DNA of 64,000 bases. Source: Nissolia schottii (taxonomy: Eukaryota > Streptophyta > Magnoliopsida > Fabales > Fabaceae). Shown in pieces: positions 49,290-62,281 of this stretch (within the stretch, counting starts at the first letter, position 1; every line of letters starts with the position of its first letter). The DNA lies in assembly GCA_003254905.1 (NCBI GenBank), contig QANU01067139.1, forward strand, positions 792,591 through 856,590, in the 5' to 3' direction. Below the pieces are notes generated by a model. It was given only the letters and a program-made list of their open reading frames with translations, was not told where the DNA came from and did no database searches. The position numbers and the translations under genes were made by a program.

Positions 49290-49657
49290 GCAAACTCTAA
49301 ACAAGATGAGATTTGCCCTTTTATCCAAACCAAAGACAAAGTTTAAAATATACTTACACCTTTTAAATCCAACAAAGATAACTAAAAGTTTAGAGTAAAT
49401 ATATATTTTGAGTAGAAATATTAAAATTATATGGCGTCCTTATATTCCCCCGTGGGAATTTATATCCTGAAAATATTCTCTATGTAGCATAATTCATTCT
49501 ATATAGTATATATGGCTCTCAAGAAATCGTTTGCTCCAGCTGCTGACTGGAAAGTCTTGTGATGTTTAAGATTGACTATATATATTTCCAAATTGACGGA
49601 TTCGGTGCAATTAAACAATCAAGGTTTATAGCCTCACTCTTTATATTCCATCCCAAG

Positions 49658-49701
<44 letters not shown>

Positions 49702-51200
49702 GTATGTCAAATGCAGTGGCTGGCTATGACTAGACTGTATGATGCAACGAATGCTGCAAGTTAAAGAAAAAGGTTAATATCAAGGAATTACCCAATTATT
49801 ATATTATATATGTTGAAGCAAAATGAGGGAAAAGATGGGAATGGGAATTGCACGAGCGTGTATATATTATAATAACACTTGATTTGGATGGTGTATCTAT
49901 TTGACTCATACATAGAAAGCAATTCTCTAATTAACATAATTTGCACCTGCCAACTGCCGGCACTAGCTACTATTATAAAAGTTTTAACTGAAACTTTGGA
50001 GATTTCAGTTTCTACTGTTCTAGAAGAATGGCACACGTTGTATATATGCCATAAAATGTATTATTAAAAATATACTGAAGAAAAATATTAAAAATTGATA
50101 GTAATTATTCGAAAGTAAGTTATTTTGTTACATCGCAATTTTTCGAGTCCATTTTTTAAATATATATTTTTTGACGATTTAGATTACCAAGGATAGTTTT
50201 CAAAGCTTGAGAACAAAAAGAATTGATTCAAAATCAAATATATCACTTGTTAATTTAAGGATCAATTCTCGCTTTCAGTCTTATTTTAATAAGTAATTCG
50301 TAAATTTTTTTTCACGTGTACGTAATTTGAAAATATGATACGTTTGAATTTATGGACTTATATATATAATTATACATTTTAAGCTACCACAAATTTTGAC
50401 TCAAGTTATAATGATGTTATCGGGCTTGAATCATGTCATTAATTGTGAGCTTGAAATGTGTAGAGATCTAATTTTATGATGAGCAGAATCAAAAAGTAGA
50501 ATTTGTGCTCTAAGTTATATGTTTGTCAACTTTTTTTTGACATCTCATCATTAATAAAGAGAGAACTCTAATATTATCTAAAGAACTCATACGTGTTAAT
50601 GTAGAAGATTGATAACAAGAGGCTCAAACATCAATGAATCTCTATCAATTCAAGTATTTTTTTTGCATCTAATAAAATTGTTTATTATTATGATTTAACA
50701 TGAATGATTTGTAGTAAAAGAGAATGTAAGATCTTATAAAAAAGGAGATTAAGATCTTACAATTGATGTTCTTGTGGATATAAAATAAAAAATAAAAAAT
50801 TTACCTATTGAAAATTTTCACATGATCATAAAAAAGTATGAGGGGTCTTACAAATTGAAAGAACTTACAAGCAAAAAGATTCAAGCGTGAGAGGTCTTAA
50901 CAAATTAAAAGAAATTACATGATAAGGTCTCTCTTTCACCAATAGCAACTTGCCCAACCCCTTCCATACATGTATTTTCATCAACTTCATTTGATAATTT
51001 GAGTGAGATCAAGTTGCAAATATATGATATGCTTGTCATTCACCCTTACATTCTCTTTCCCATACTTTAACCACTACTCCATAATCTTGTTGCTGTTTTC
51101 TTTCTTCTCGTATTTACCCTTCCAGATTCTTTTCTTTTCTCCATATATACAGAAATAGCTTAACTATCCGAAGAACTAGGTGGACTTATATTTCTAATTA
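49290..51200. other. AT-rich intergenic DNA
   Basis: A TA microsatellite is at about 49660-49690. Nothing else is recognised. Confidence 0.4.
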
Positions 51201-51475
51201 CTCCTTCCGTTCAATTTTTTGTTACCATTTTTTAAAATAAAATTTTGTTCAAAATTAATTATCATTTGATTAAATTAAAAAGTATTAAATATATTTTTTA
51301 TACTTATACTCTTTTTATTTCTCATACTTTCCATAATACTTAATAACTATAACGCTTATAACTCAAGGTTAATTTTGTTTATGCGTTATATATTTTCTCT
51401 ATCTTAAAGCCAATTAAATTATTTCTTAAATTATGCGTTTTTGTTAAAAATAACATCAAAAAGTGGATGGAAGAG
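51201..51475. mobile_element. Stowaway-like MITE
   Basis: Left end TTACTCCTTCCGTTCAATTT and a right end near AAGTGGATGGAAGAGCA are diverged inverted repeats of the Stowaway type. Confidence 0.45.
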
Positions 51476-51970
51476 CAACTGAGCAAGTAACACGAGATTT
51501 GGTGCAAATTAATAAAAATTGGAAGTTGCATTTCTTTATAATTAAGAAAATATATGGGAAATTGATAAGCAGTAAAACAAGTCCTCTGCATTGTTGGGTG
51601 CATGTTTCAAGAATGATTGGGCTGAATAATAAATAAATAAAAATTGCAAACAAGTAAAAATGAAAGAAGTGACCTAAAAGTTTCCAGAGTATGCCGGTGG
51701 TGCTTACAGCACTAGGTATTGTGCTTAGCAGATATGACCATAATTGTGATTGACCAAAAAGTATGATATACTTTGGTAAAAACGTACAATATATATGAGT
51801 ACTAATTCACCTACCAAACACATCGTGAGAACAAAAATCTTGTGTATCAAGTATATATACTCAAATAGACAATAAAGAGTAACACAATCAATTAAGGTTC
51901 AAGCTCTTACTTAAAAAAATGAGAGTTCGAATCTCGCTGACCAATATACATTTTTGGTGAGATACTGGTA

Positions 51971-53617
51971 TCTATTCCCATGGTTATTAAAATCGAGATT
52001 TAACTCGTAAAATCGTACGATTTTACGAGTTCAGGTTGCAAAATCGTGTTAAATCGGGTGTAAACTCGTTTCTGTGTAAAATTGGGTAAAATCAGACAAA
52101 ATCGTGTAAAATCGCGATTTCATTCACGTTTTTACAATTTTGCTGCCTGGGCCTTAAAACTGCAAAACGACGTCGTTTTGCCTTGCCAAAACGACGCCGT
52201 TTTGCGCTTCTGATGGACACGCTCATTTTGCTGGAGAACGACGCTGCTTTGCACTCTGAATCTGAAGACTTAGGGCTGCCCCTGTCGACCTCGACCCGTC
52301 TTTCCTCTAATCTTCTCCCTCACTGCCATAGTGCCATCAATCTCCCATGCTCCCTCACCCTCACTGCTGCTTCGTGCCTTTCGGCTTTCACCACGCACGT
52401 TTTGCTCCTTCCCTCACCGCACCGGCGCCGTTCGTCTCCCGCCGCGCCACTCCGTTTTGCACCCCCTATCCCCCGCCGCAACAATTCTCGGGCAAGTGCT
52501 TCAACCTCTTTCTAGTTTATTATATAAATACATGATTTGTGATTTACGTTCATGGATTGGATTGGGTTAATATTTACATTTTGTTGATTGATGAATGTGG
52601 GCATGATGTGAGAGTTGCAACTTGCAAGGGCAGGGGAATTCAGATTCGATGTTCTCTGGCTGATTTTATGCTCTTATGCTTGAATTTATCATGAACATGT
52701 TGGGGTTGAGATTTTGATTTGAAAGTATCTTCTTCTTCTCTAGGGATTCCAATTTAGAGAGGGGCAACCTCACATGCACACAAACTGTTTGTGTTTATGT
52801 CTCAATAGGAATGATCAAAATTTCCCCTTAAATATTGAACTTGTGCTTCTAATTTATGAGTTCTGTTTTTGGTAATATGTTTGAATTATGTTTGAATTGT
52901 TTGAACTTGTGCTAAAATTGGGATGGGTCATGGGTGTATTTGATTTGATTAATTTGTTTCATTGAAACTCTTGGTTAATGCTTTGGTTGTGATGTGTAAT
53001 GTGAATGTGTTCTTAATTTGTTTCATTGAAAGTTTGAAACTCTTGGTTATTTGGTTTGGTTGTGATGTGTAATGTCAATGTATTCTTAAGGGAATAGATA
53101 AGGGAATATAACTCTTGGTTAATTGGTTTGGTTGTCTCATTGTTGTTGAATTATGGAATAGATAAGGGATATATTTTGAATTTGATGAATGAAATGTTAA
53201 TGCAACAAAGGGGAAGCGGAAGGGGAAGATCAAGATGATGAGGATGTTGGAGGATTTGAATTTTGAAACTTTTGTATTTGAAGTTTGAAGTTTGAACTAT
53301 ATTGTATGTTAGTACTTTATATTTTCTTTCTTTTATTGTGTTTTGTTGTGAACTTGGAATGAATATTATGTATGAATTCAACTTAGAACTCACATATTTC
53401 ATATTTATTTGTGTTTTGTATGAAGTTAAAAATATTTTTGAATTTCAAGATTTATTAAATATATTTTTGTAGCATAATAATTTTTTAAAATATTTTTTTA
53501 ATATTTTTTTAATAATAGGTAAACTCGTACGAGTTTACGATCTGATTTTACGATCCGAGTTTACGGAGGCTCCGCGAGTTTACCTAAACTCTCAAGTTTG
53601 ATAACCATGTCTATTCC
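51971..53617. mobile_element. hAT-like element, internally deleted, with 8-bp target duplication
   Basis: The element is 51979-53609. Terminal inverted repeats are CATGGTTAT and ATAACCATG, and TCTATTCC flanks both sides (51971-51978 and 53610-53617), the 8-bp signature of hAT transposons. The left part is rich in AAATCGTAAAATCG-type repeats (51990-52130) and AAAACGACGCCGTTTTG-like palindromes (52160-52205); the right repeats mirror these. At 53212-53267 the frame EGEDQDDEDVGGFEF ends in a stop, resembling the acidic C-terminus of hAT transposases. The GC-rich ORF at 52183-52515 has no known domain. It is non-autonomous. Confidence 0.85.
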
Positions 53618-53689
53618 TATCTAAATTTTGGTTAGAAAAAAAAAGTATAATATTGTTGACTGCTTTTTACACTTTCGTCGTTTTATATA

Positions 53690-54600
53690 TCCTACTTCGC
53701 AAACAATCAAGTTTCAAATCATGCTTTAGGTAGCTAATCTAAAACAAGCATTAAACACAAGATCAAATCATGTAAATCATGGAATATTATAGATTCATAT
53801 ATAAAAGAGTTAAATGGATACAATCAGACCATAATACTTGTCAAAATCCCAACAACAAGAGGATTATAAATCCATCTTACAAGAGGAAATCAAAGAACAA
53901 GATAATGGACGTTCACCATGACACATTTTCACGTCACCATGGTGAGTGCCGCAGTGCTCCTCGACTTCTCTTAGCTTCCTTCTCCAACTCTCTTCTCGAT
54001 GTTGTTCTCTAAGCTTTGCTCTGTGTTTTCCAAGTGGTGAAACTGAATGAATGCCTTTGAATTCGGATTTGGCCTCTTTTTATAGATTTTTTCAGCTTTA
54101 GGCCACTCAGCGGATTGCAGGGGTCACTCAGCGACCTAGACGGTTTAAGGATTGTTTCAACTTGAAGTTTCTTCAACCTTAAGCAATTTCAGAGGCCGCT
54201 CAACGGTTTGGTACAGCCGCTCAGCGGATTGATGTGCATAGCAGTTTGTAAAATCACGATAATTTTGGCTACAGATCTCGGATTGAGGTGATTCAAATCT
54301 CCACTTAAAGCTAAGAGATAAATCTAAAACTTTGTAGTTGACATCAAATTGAGATTCAATCACCATCATGGTGCAAAATCCGTGGCAAAGTCACGTTAAT
54401 TCTTGCTGTACATGTAGCTCTTTTGATTCATGCCTCTGATCTATATGGGAAATTGACAAGAATTGCATTATTACACAAAATAAATATCCATTCTCTTAAC
54501 TATACTAAATTTACATAAAAGTGGGGAAATTGGTTAATAATTTCATAGAAAACAAAGCTGATAAGTATAATTTTAACCTATGAAAATACCAAAATATGAC
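53690..54600 (-). mobile_element. Partial Athila-like LTR, related to 44282-45650
   Basis: On the minus strand this piece matches the plus-strand element (CCTCTTGTTGTTGGGATTTT, then GCTACCTAAAGCATGATTT) until about 53690, where homology stops. The CCGCTCAGCGG-like motif recurs four times at 54098-54228. It is an older, truncated copy. Confidence 0.6.
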
Positions 54601-54800
54601 ACTTATTATATATACACAAATAACTTTTAAAAATTATCTCTCTCAAAAACTTAAATTGATAGAAGAAAACATTTTTAATAGTTTTGTATTATATTTCCGC
54701 TTGACCTTTTTGTCATAATGACTCTGATATTATTATAAGAATTATTTAAAAAAAAATTAAACTGATCAAAAAAGACCATTTTAAATAATTTTATACTATT

Positions 54801-55117
54801 TATTTATATGGGTTAATTAAGTTTTTAGTCCCTGTGATATGAAAAAGTTTGGTTTTAGTCCCTCATGACAAATTTTAGTCCCTGTAAAATGTGAAAATTT
54901 GATTTTGGTCCCTGTGGACAGTTGGTGATGGAAGGTGATGTAGAAATGGTCCCTGATGACGGGTTAACTGACACGTCATCACTGTCCATCACCAACCGTC
55001 CACAAGGACCAAAATCAAAATTTTCACATTTGATAGGAACTAAAATTTGTCATGAGGGACTAAAACCAAACTTTTTCATATTACAGGGACTAAAAACTTA
55101 ATTAACCCTATTTATAT
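54801..55117. mobile_element. Near-palindromic Mutator-type MITE, 299 bp
   Basis: The element is 54810-55108. Each half is a close inverted copy of the other: GGGTTAATTAAGTTTTTAGT at 54810 and its complement ending AATTAACCC at 55108. TATTTATAT flanks both sides (54801-54809 and 55109-55117), a 9-bp target duplication. It would form a long hairpin. Confidence 0.88.
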
Positions 55118-55570
55118 TGAAGTTTCTGTGATAGTAACTTTTTATAAGTTATCGTGTTTCCCAGAAAATACAGTTGATTTTCGCTTCAATTACCGATTTG
55201 GATTCAACAATTCAAGCTAAGATCCAAAAACATAAATTTAGGTTTTGATATGCCAGTTGTTGATAACATGCAAAATTGATGATATTTCTTACAGAAGTGT
55301 TAAGCATACGAAAGGATCCGAATGAATTTCTGATCATGTGTAAATGCAATGATTGGAATGGGTTATAGGCCCAATAACCCAATTAGTCTAATTGGGGAGT
55401 TTAGAATATTATAAATAGAGGGAGAATGAAATTAGGAGGATATGAAAAATTGTAATAGGCTTATCCTGCCTCTTTCTAGAATTTCTTCTCTCTAGTGATC
55501 TCCTTCCTAAGAAGGTTTTTCATCACTATCCCTTTTATTTGGTAATTCAAATACCACAAATGCAGAAAAT
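55118..55570. other. Possible LTR-type promoter remnant (weak)
   Basis: TATAAATAG at about 55410-55418 is followed by a T/C-rich leader (TTTCTAGAATTTCTTCTCTC near 55474-55500), a layout seen in retroelement LTRs. No ends found. Confidence 0.25.
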
Positions 55571-56105
55571 ACATAAAACTATTCTATTATTTTCATAATT
55601 TAGCCCATTACAAATTCACTTCATTACAATAAAATTGAGAGAAATACAGAAATAATATTTAGAAAAAAAATAAAAATAAGAAAGAGCAAACAGTAAAAAG
55701 AAGAAAAAGAAATTAATCAATCATTTATGTGCATCGCATAAGAAATTACTTTTAGTACAAACCAACATTTCTCGTACATATGCAAAAGTATTTTTCTTGC
55801 AGAACAAGCCGAATTAAACTATTTAATTATATACTATATGGTTGACGGTATATGTTTGTTTTTATTAAGAAATTGACTATATATTCTGATTTGCTTATCC
55901 AATCAATCCATGCCGTGGAGATTGAAAATTATACGATTACCATACATAGAAATAACAATTAATGATGTATAATCCCCATATTAAAAATAAAATAGTAATG
56001 AAGTATAATTCATGTGCTACTTAACGAAAGTTTGTTTCATAGTTTTTGCTAATCTAGATTAATACCCGCGTGTTGCGCAGGAGAAATAAACTATATATGA
56101 TTAAG

Positions 56106-56268
56106 TTGTTGAGATTTAAGTGTGAATGTTTAGCAAAAATGTCTCACATTGGGTGGGTTGATGATAGATTAAGTAAATAATATATAAGTGGGGATGACTC
56201 ATAAACTCATTGCCTTAATATTTTGGGTTAAAATATGATGTTTGGCCCGCTTGTGTAACTTCTCACTT
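56106..56268 (+). mobile_element. Possible solo LTR fragment of a Copia-type element
   Basis: The sequence from TGTTGAGATTTAAGTGTG to about CTTCTCACTTAGCA, with TGTCTCACATTGGGTGGGTT and GATGACTCATAAACTCATTG in the middle, matches the form of short Copia LTRs common in legume genomes, from memory. No target duplication seen. Confidence 0.45.
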
Positions 56269-56269
56269 A

Positions 56270-56550
56270 GCACATCGGCGTTAATCTCTCGTATTATGGA
56301 TTCCTTTTCCCATCTCATAAGTAAATATTATAAGAATGATTAAAAGTTAAATAATAATGTAACAAAAACAAAATAAGAGCACAAACTAAAATAATTCAAA
56401 TATGTGAAATAAATTATTATGAGTCCATTTAAATTTTTTTTTGTACTTGCCATTTTTTATATAATGGCTCCAAACTATTTTAACATAACTCAATATTACC
56501 AATGATTTCCAACAACACAAGTTAATAATTATATTTCCCCCTTAATCATT

Positions 56551-56588
<38 letters not shown>

Positions 56589-59419
56589 AACTTGAACATG
56601 CATTTTGCATTTTGTAGAGCTTCTTCCAATTTCTATTAAAATGAGAAACAATCTGAAAAGTCATTCTAAATTATAACAATCCAAAATTTACATCAAAAGA
56701 CATAACTACAATATCATAAAATTTTGCATAAAAGATATATATCAAAAGAAAATCCCCAAATTTACTCATTCAAATTATTTTTTCCTTATATAATTTCATT
56801 TAAATTCAAAGACACATGATAATAGTTCAATGCAAAGGTTTGTTCCTGCCCTAATTATGACTACATGAATCGACCACACACGCACACAAAAATCAATTAT
56901 AGCTACATGAAACATGCTCCTAATACATGTTAGAATAAACAATAAAAATAAAAACTCCTAATACTACATCCATCAAAATAGCTCCGATTTGCGATAAAAA
57001 AATGTATTATAATAGATAGATAATAGATATATTGTTTTAATAGAAAAAATATATAAATATCATAATCATATTTTTAAATTCTCAAAATAAAAATTTGTAT
57101 AAATGCCACTCACATATTTTTTTTCAAGAATTGTGCTACTTAAAATAGTCTTAAATAAAATCAATCAATCACTAATAATAATACTACTATAAATTTTCTA
57201 GAATAATTTTTAAATAATTCAGAGCACTCAATAACTCTTAAAAAATTATAACATTATAAAACTAAGTCTTAATCCATCCGATGCATAAATTACTGAGATT
57301 TGTTTTGTATTAAAACAAAAACTTATTGATCTATTTCTTTGAGTTAACTTTCAATACACCCAATAAAATGTATGGAAAGGAAAACATCCAATCTTCACAC
57401 ACTCTTTTATTGGCATATGTCCCAATTTACAGTTATTACGTCATTGTTTGAATATCCATGCGACCATTTTACATCAGAATAATATGGTTTCATCATGGCC
57501 TATAATAGAATAAAATGGGTAGTTGTAAGTTCAGAGGATACATGATATACACAAGGTACCACGCACCAAATCCTGCTTTAAATCATTTAATTATTAGACA
57601 TTGTTATTCATTTAAATTTAAAGCATTTTATCTATGTGCTTTGAGAAAAAGAAAGGAAGTTAAAATGGTTTACATTAATTTCAACCAGTTTGATTCAAAT
57701 TATGATCAGCAATTAGTCATCTTTGACTTTCAGGCCAAAAAAAACAAGTTTATAAAAAAAAATTGAAAAATGACAGTGACATAGTGAAGTTTTTGCACTA
57801 CGATGAATAACAGAAATTCCTATGAGAGAAATATTGAAAAGCATAGGGCTAATTGTTGCTTTTGAATTACTTTTGCAAGTACCTCTACTTAAGTATCACT
57901 CCTGTTATTTTTTTAAAAGAAAAACAAAAGCAACTTCCGAGACTAATCCTGCATTATATATAATTTACTAACGGTTTTGTCAAAAAAATTAAAAATTACT
58001 AACGGTAATAATGATATTAAGCATAAGCCACTCACAAAAATCAACCCAAAACCCTGCATTTTGACTTGGAAGCACTTTGACTCGGAATGTTTATCAGCTT
58101 TGCCCAGAATTTTGGTGTGATCAGCGTGGTTCAAAAGTAGTGTTTTTGAGTATTTGGGGATGATTTTGTGCCATTCAATTTGAGATGTTGTTTAGGGGGT
58201 AATATTTGTTTTTGATTTAATTCTTATTATTCTGTATTTTATATATAAGGTGGTCTTGTATCGATCTTAGCTATGTTTATCTCTTTAATAAGAGTTTTAA
58301 ATGATTTTTATTTATAAAAAAAATTAACCTAAATTATTTATAAATTAATTTTTCATTGTTACATGTGCTACCGATTAATTTCTAACTGGACAAATATTTC
58401 CTTTTTATAAACTCATTGCAAATAGACAGATAGAAATCAAAAGCATTTTAGCTCAAAAAATTAGAATGACCCATTTCAAAGCTCAAGCCAGTCCTTTTCA
58501 CTCTCATATACCCTAAACCACTCAATAATAAAAAATTAATTAACCAAACTCCATCGATTCAGAAACAGACTTCAAATGAAGCTAGCATATAATTAACACC
58601 CTATTAATTTACTATATATACATTCAAAACCACAAGTTGAAAAACGTACTCAATATATATGAGATCCTACAGCTAGCACACACATACACATGCGCCAAGG
58701 ACTAATTAGGCCTCATTCCGATGAATTCTTGAGCAAGGAATAATCAATGCATGCATTATATATATTCATGAAGAAGTTAATTACACCTACACCTGTAACC
58801 CCCTCCAAATAGTAAATATCTGCTACTAATATGGGAGAAAAGGATAGCATTAATTATCAGCTGGCACTAGTTTTTGTCCTTTGCGAGAGACCTTAGAATC
58901 AAAGTTGCCATATTACACACACACACACATATATATAGAAACAAGGAAAGTAATTAAGTTCCATTCAATGTCTCTGCAAATTTTCCAATACCTTATATGT
59001 GTGTGTTTACATATTCATTCGGCAAATTTGTAGTGTTTCCTCATCACCTCATGACCAGATTCACACTCAAAACTTTTATCCCTCACGTGGGATATATAAT
59101 TAAGACAACAAGACATATATCATTTTCGGTAAGCATAGAAAAATAATAATAATAAAAAATTAAAGGGTGGAAATTTGAACACACTAATTAAACACAATCT
59201 GAAGGAGGAAAATTAATGAGGCACCTAGCAACCAACCTTGCATCGGAAAATTCTGAATTGAAAGGGGAAGGCCTCATCATGCAGATGGACTAATTAATAA
59301 TTAAACTAGCTAATAGCTAGAGTTTTATACGCAATGGAGTAAATTAAACTAGCTAGGAAGCTAATTAAACTACATATAAAAAGTTAAATAACTAAGAGCT
59401 AGCTAGCTAGAGAGGTTTG

Positions 59420-59420
<1 letters not shown>
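56270..59420. other. AT-rich intergenic DNA
   Basis: A TA microsatellite is at about 56551-56582. ORFs at 57515-57766 and 57943-58134 have no recognised domain or gene structure. Confidence 0.4.

Positions 59421-59423
<3 letters not shown>

Positions 59424-59458
<35 letters not shown>
59424..59458. repeat. TA microsatellite abutting the MYB stop codon
   Basis: About 17 AT/TA units run right up to the stop (59459-59461) of the minus-strand MYB gene, so the start of its 3' UTR is microsatellite. Confidence 0.9.
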
Positions 59459-59460
<2 letters not shown>

Positions 59461-60622
59461 ATGATGAAGAGACACCCACACCGAGAAAATCAATGAAATT
59501 AGGGGCTTGTTTGTGCTCATGATCTGCTTGAATATCCTTCTCAGTGCTAGAAGCTTCAATCTTGACCCTTGCTGCATCATCGTCGTCGCCGAAAGAAGAA
59601 CCGAGGAACCCCAGAGGGCTCGGAACAACCCTCTTGTAGCTCGGAGTCATGGAGGAGAAGGCGTTACTGGAACCGCCGCTAAAGTTGCCAAAGGAATTAG
59701 AAGGACTTGGGTAAACTACTCTGCAAAGGAACCTATCTGAAGGCTTGGAACATTCCGGAAGATAAATATTAGAGCAAGAAGAAGAGCCAATAGTGAAATA
59801 ACTATTGTCCCTCCACCCTCCTTTCCTAAGCGAATTATCAGCAGCAATGTTTGTGGCGGTTGGCGCCACCGACGCAAAATTCCAAGAAGTGCTATTATGA
59901 TCTGAAACTAATCTATCTTTCTGGAGGCTCCGAAAATCGAAGAATCTAGAAGCACTACTCTCTAACAGATGATGGGATGATATTTTTGGTCTCTTGTGGG
60001 GGAAGTTGGAATCGTTGTTGTTGTAAAGTGTGTCATGGAAGGTTCTTTTGCCGCAAAGCTTGGACTGTTCCCTTTGCTTCCGGGCCATGATGACGTGCCA
60101 GTGGTTCTTCACCGCATTATCCGTCCGCCCTGGGAACAGCCGTGCTATCAGGGCCCACTTGTTCCCGTGCAGTCGGTGCGCCGCCAGCAGCCTCTCCTCT
60201 TCCTCCTCCGTGAACGGCCTCCTGTTTATTCTTGGGTCTAGCTGATTGAACCACCTCAACCTGCAGCTCTTCCCTGCAAATGAAAATTAATTATTAATTG
60301 CCTAATATCAGTTTTAAGTGATATATTCTTATGATTACTACCTCTAATCAAATCAAAAGATTTCTCAGAAATAAGCGACTATTTTTCAGAGGAGGAAAAA
60401 AAATAAAATAATTAGAAATTAAACATGTTTTGGTATATATTTTATATGTATGTATGTATATACTAGCTAGCTACCTGATCTTCCTTGGAGCTTCTCGGCA
60501 ATGGAATTCCAGTTTTGGGCGCCGTACTGTTCGACGAGCTGGCGGAGCCTCTCGTCCTCGGCGGGGCGCCAATGGCCGCGGGGACAAGTCTTGGAGTCCT
60601 CGCCGGCAGAGGAATCCTCCAT
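59459..60622 (-). CDS. R2R3-MYB transcription factor, subgroup 21 (MYB52/54/56-like)
   Basis: Two exons: 60622-60475 and 60273-59459, GT/AG intron of 201 bp, 963 nt (320 aa). R2 lies at about residues 13-62 ([20 protein letters not shown], then [23 protein letters not shown]) and R3 at about 66-113 ([20 protein letters not shown], then [20 protein letters not shown]). The usual regular tryptophans are visible. The text and the tail NFIDFLGVG match subgroup 21 (Arabidopsis MYB52, 54, 56, 105, 110, 117), which includes regulators of secondary walls and organ boundaries; the exact orthologue is not settled. The intron lies at the usual R2 site (within GRSGK), while the second intron common in the family is absent. 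The intact frame supports a working nuclear DNA-binding protein. Confidence 0.94.
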
Positions 60623-60721
60623 GGATATTGGCTCTCTCTGCTAATTAATTATTGCTTCTGTGCGGATGCTAATAACGATATTTTGGGTGCAGGAGAAGTG
60701 AAGAAGGCTTGTAGATCACAC

Positions 60722-60725
<4 letters not shown>

Positions 60726-60763
<38 letters not shown>

Positions 60764-60785
60764 TCGTGAACAAGGTATATAAGAG
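60726..60785 (-). promoter_or_regulatory. GA-rich leader and TATA box of the MYB gene
   Basis: On the minus strand, TTATATACC (about 60783-60774) is a good TATA box about 155 bp before the ATG. Downstream, the leader has about 14 CT units (GA on the plus strand, 60726-60753), a common type of plant leader microsatellite. Confidence 0.5.
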
Positions 60786-62020
60786 AGGGGAAGGGGTTGG
60801 TTTAGGGTTATGGATGGCAAGTCACTTTTGTTGTCTTCACACGACAGATATATTGTGTGCCCTATCATCTATCTATACACATCTCATACATAATATCAAA
60901 AATATATATATANAATTAACATAAACAACAAATAAAATTCGCTTTAATTTTTTTCAACGATCCGTTAAGCATTTTTTGGACGTTAACCCATTATTTATAT
61001 ATAGACCGTATGTCATATAGCCTTTCAACCTCTTTATCAAATTCCAACTTACTTTTCATTTCACAGAAAAAGGAAAAATAAGGACGATTGAGAAGAAGAA
61101 GTTCCTACTTTATTATTATTGCCGTTCGTTTTCCAATTCCCTCAATTATTGCATAAACCAATATTCCAGTTTATAATAAAAATGACACTTGTTTGGGTTA
61201 GTTACCGTATGGTTTTTGTTAAAGGGACATCTCTCTCTCTTCCCCCTTCATCAAAGACCGCGGTTGATTTCGCACATCGGACGGATAATTTGTGGCCTTT
61301 GAAATAACTGAAGCCATTTTAAGCATTCATGTCAATGTATAAGGTGGTTGGAGAAATATTACCGTTCTTAAAATATTATTATGCACAATAAAATCCTTCC
61401 AAAATCATTCCTTTCTATTTGGTGGCACAATAATTTCTCAACAATATATGCGATGCGCACCATTCTTTTTTTCAATGTGTTATGCACTACACATATAGTA
61501 ATCTCAAGAAAGAATATTGGTAAAGGTAAGGTAATTAATTTAAAAATATTTAAATTGGTTGATAATATTCACCTATGCTATTCATATATATAGTAAATGC
61601 AATTAGTTTCTCTAATTAAAGAAAGAAAGTTAATAAACCCAAAGTCATCATGCCCTAAACTGCAAACATGGAAATCTTAATCTGGTGAAATTTAAATACA
61701 TCCACGTGTAACCAATATCTTCACGTATATGGACTAAAATCCTCTCATACATATCACCAGATATAATATAATAGTTGCTCACTTTATTCTTTAACTTTGA
61801 CATGTGAGATCGATTTTCAATTATGAGAATGAAAAAATATTTTTTGATCATAAGTTTATCACTTCATGTAAACTCAATTATTGCATGCAAAGAGATTAAT
61901 TACTATTATCGGTGATAGATTTTGTGGGCTCACCCAATAAAAAAGAGAATCCTCTCGTTTATTGTTTTGTGTTTAAGGCTAAATTAATGGTATACTCACA
62001 ATTAATTATAGGTTAAATTA
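60786..62020. other. AT-rich intergenic DNA upstream of the MYB gene
   Basis: An n at 60913 sits in a TA run. Otherwise nothing is recognised; ORFs at 61119-61593 are chance. Confidence 0.4.
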
Positions 62021-62281
62021 CTACATCTGTTTGTTATCTTTTACCCAAAACTTTATCAAAAATTAGTTGTCGTTTGATTAGATTAAAGAATTATTAATTA
62101 TTACAAACATTTTACTATTGTATTAATTGCATTACAATTTTTCTTAGTAACCTCTCCCATTAATTGAAGGGTAATTTAGTCTAAACAATTGATATTTTCT
62201 TTGAGTATGTGCAAATTAATTATTTTCTTAATGTGTGTGCATTTATCAAAAGCAACATCTAAAAATAGACCGAGGGAGTAA
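62021..62281. mobile_element. Stowaway-like MITE
   Basis: Left end TTACTACATCTGTTTGTTAT and right end AGACCGAGGGAGTAATTT (the complement reads TTACTCCCTCGGTCT) form diverged inverted repeats with the TA/CTCCCTC signature. Confidence 0.6.

Noticed and set aside
52183..52570. Proline/serine-rich ORFs in the hAT-like element as a gene
   Set aside because: Three overlapping frames in a GC-rich stretch, with no domain; likely remnant or non-coding.
57943..58134. Minus-strand ORF (ILGKADKHSESKCFQVKMQG)
   Set aside because: Not recognised; it is short with no gene structure, possibly repetitive sequence.
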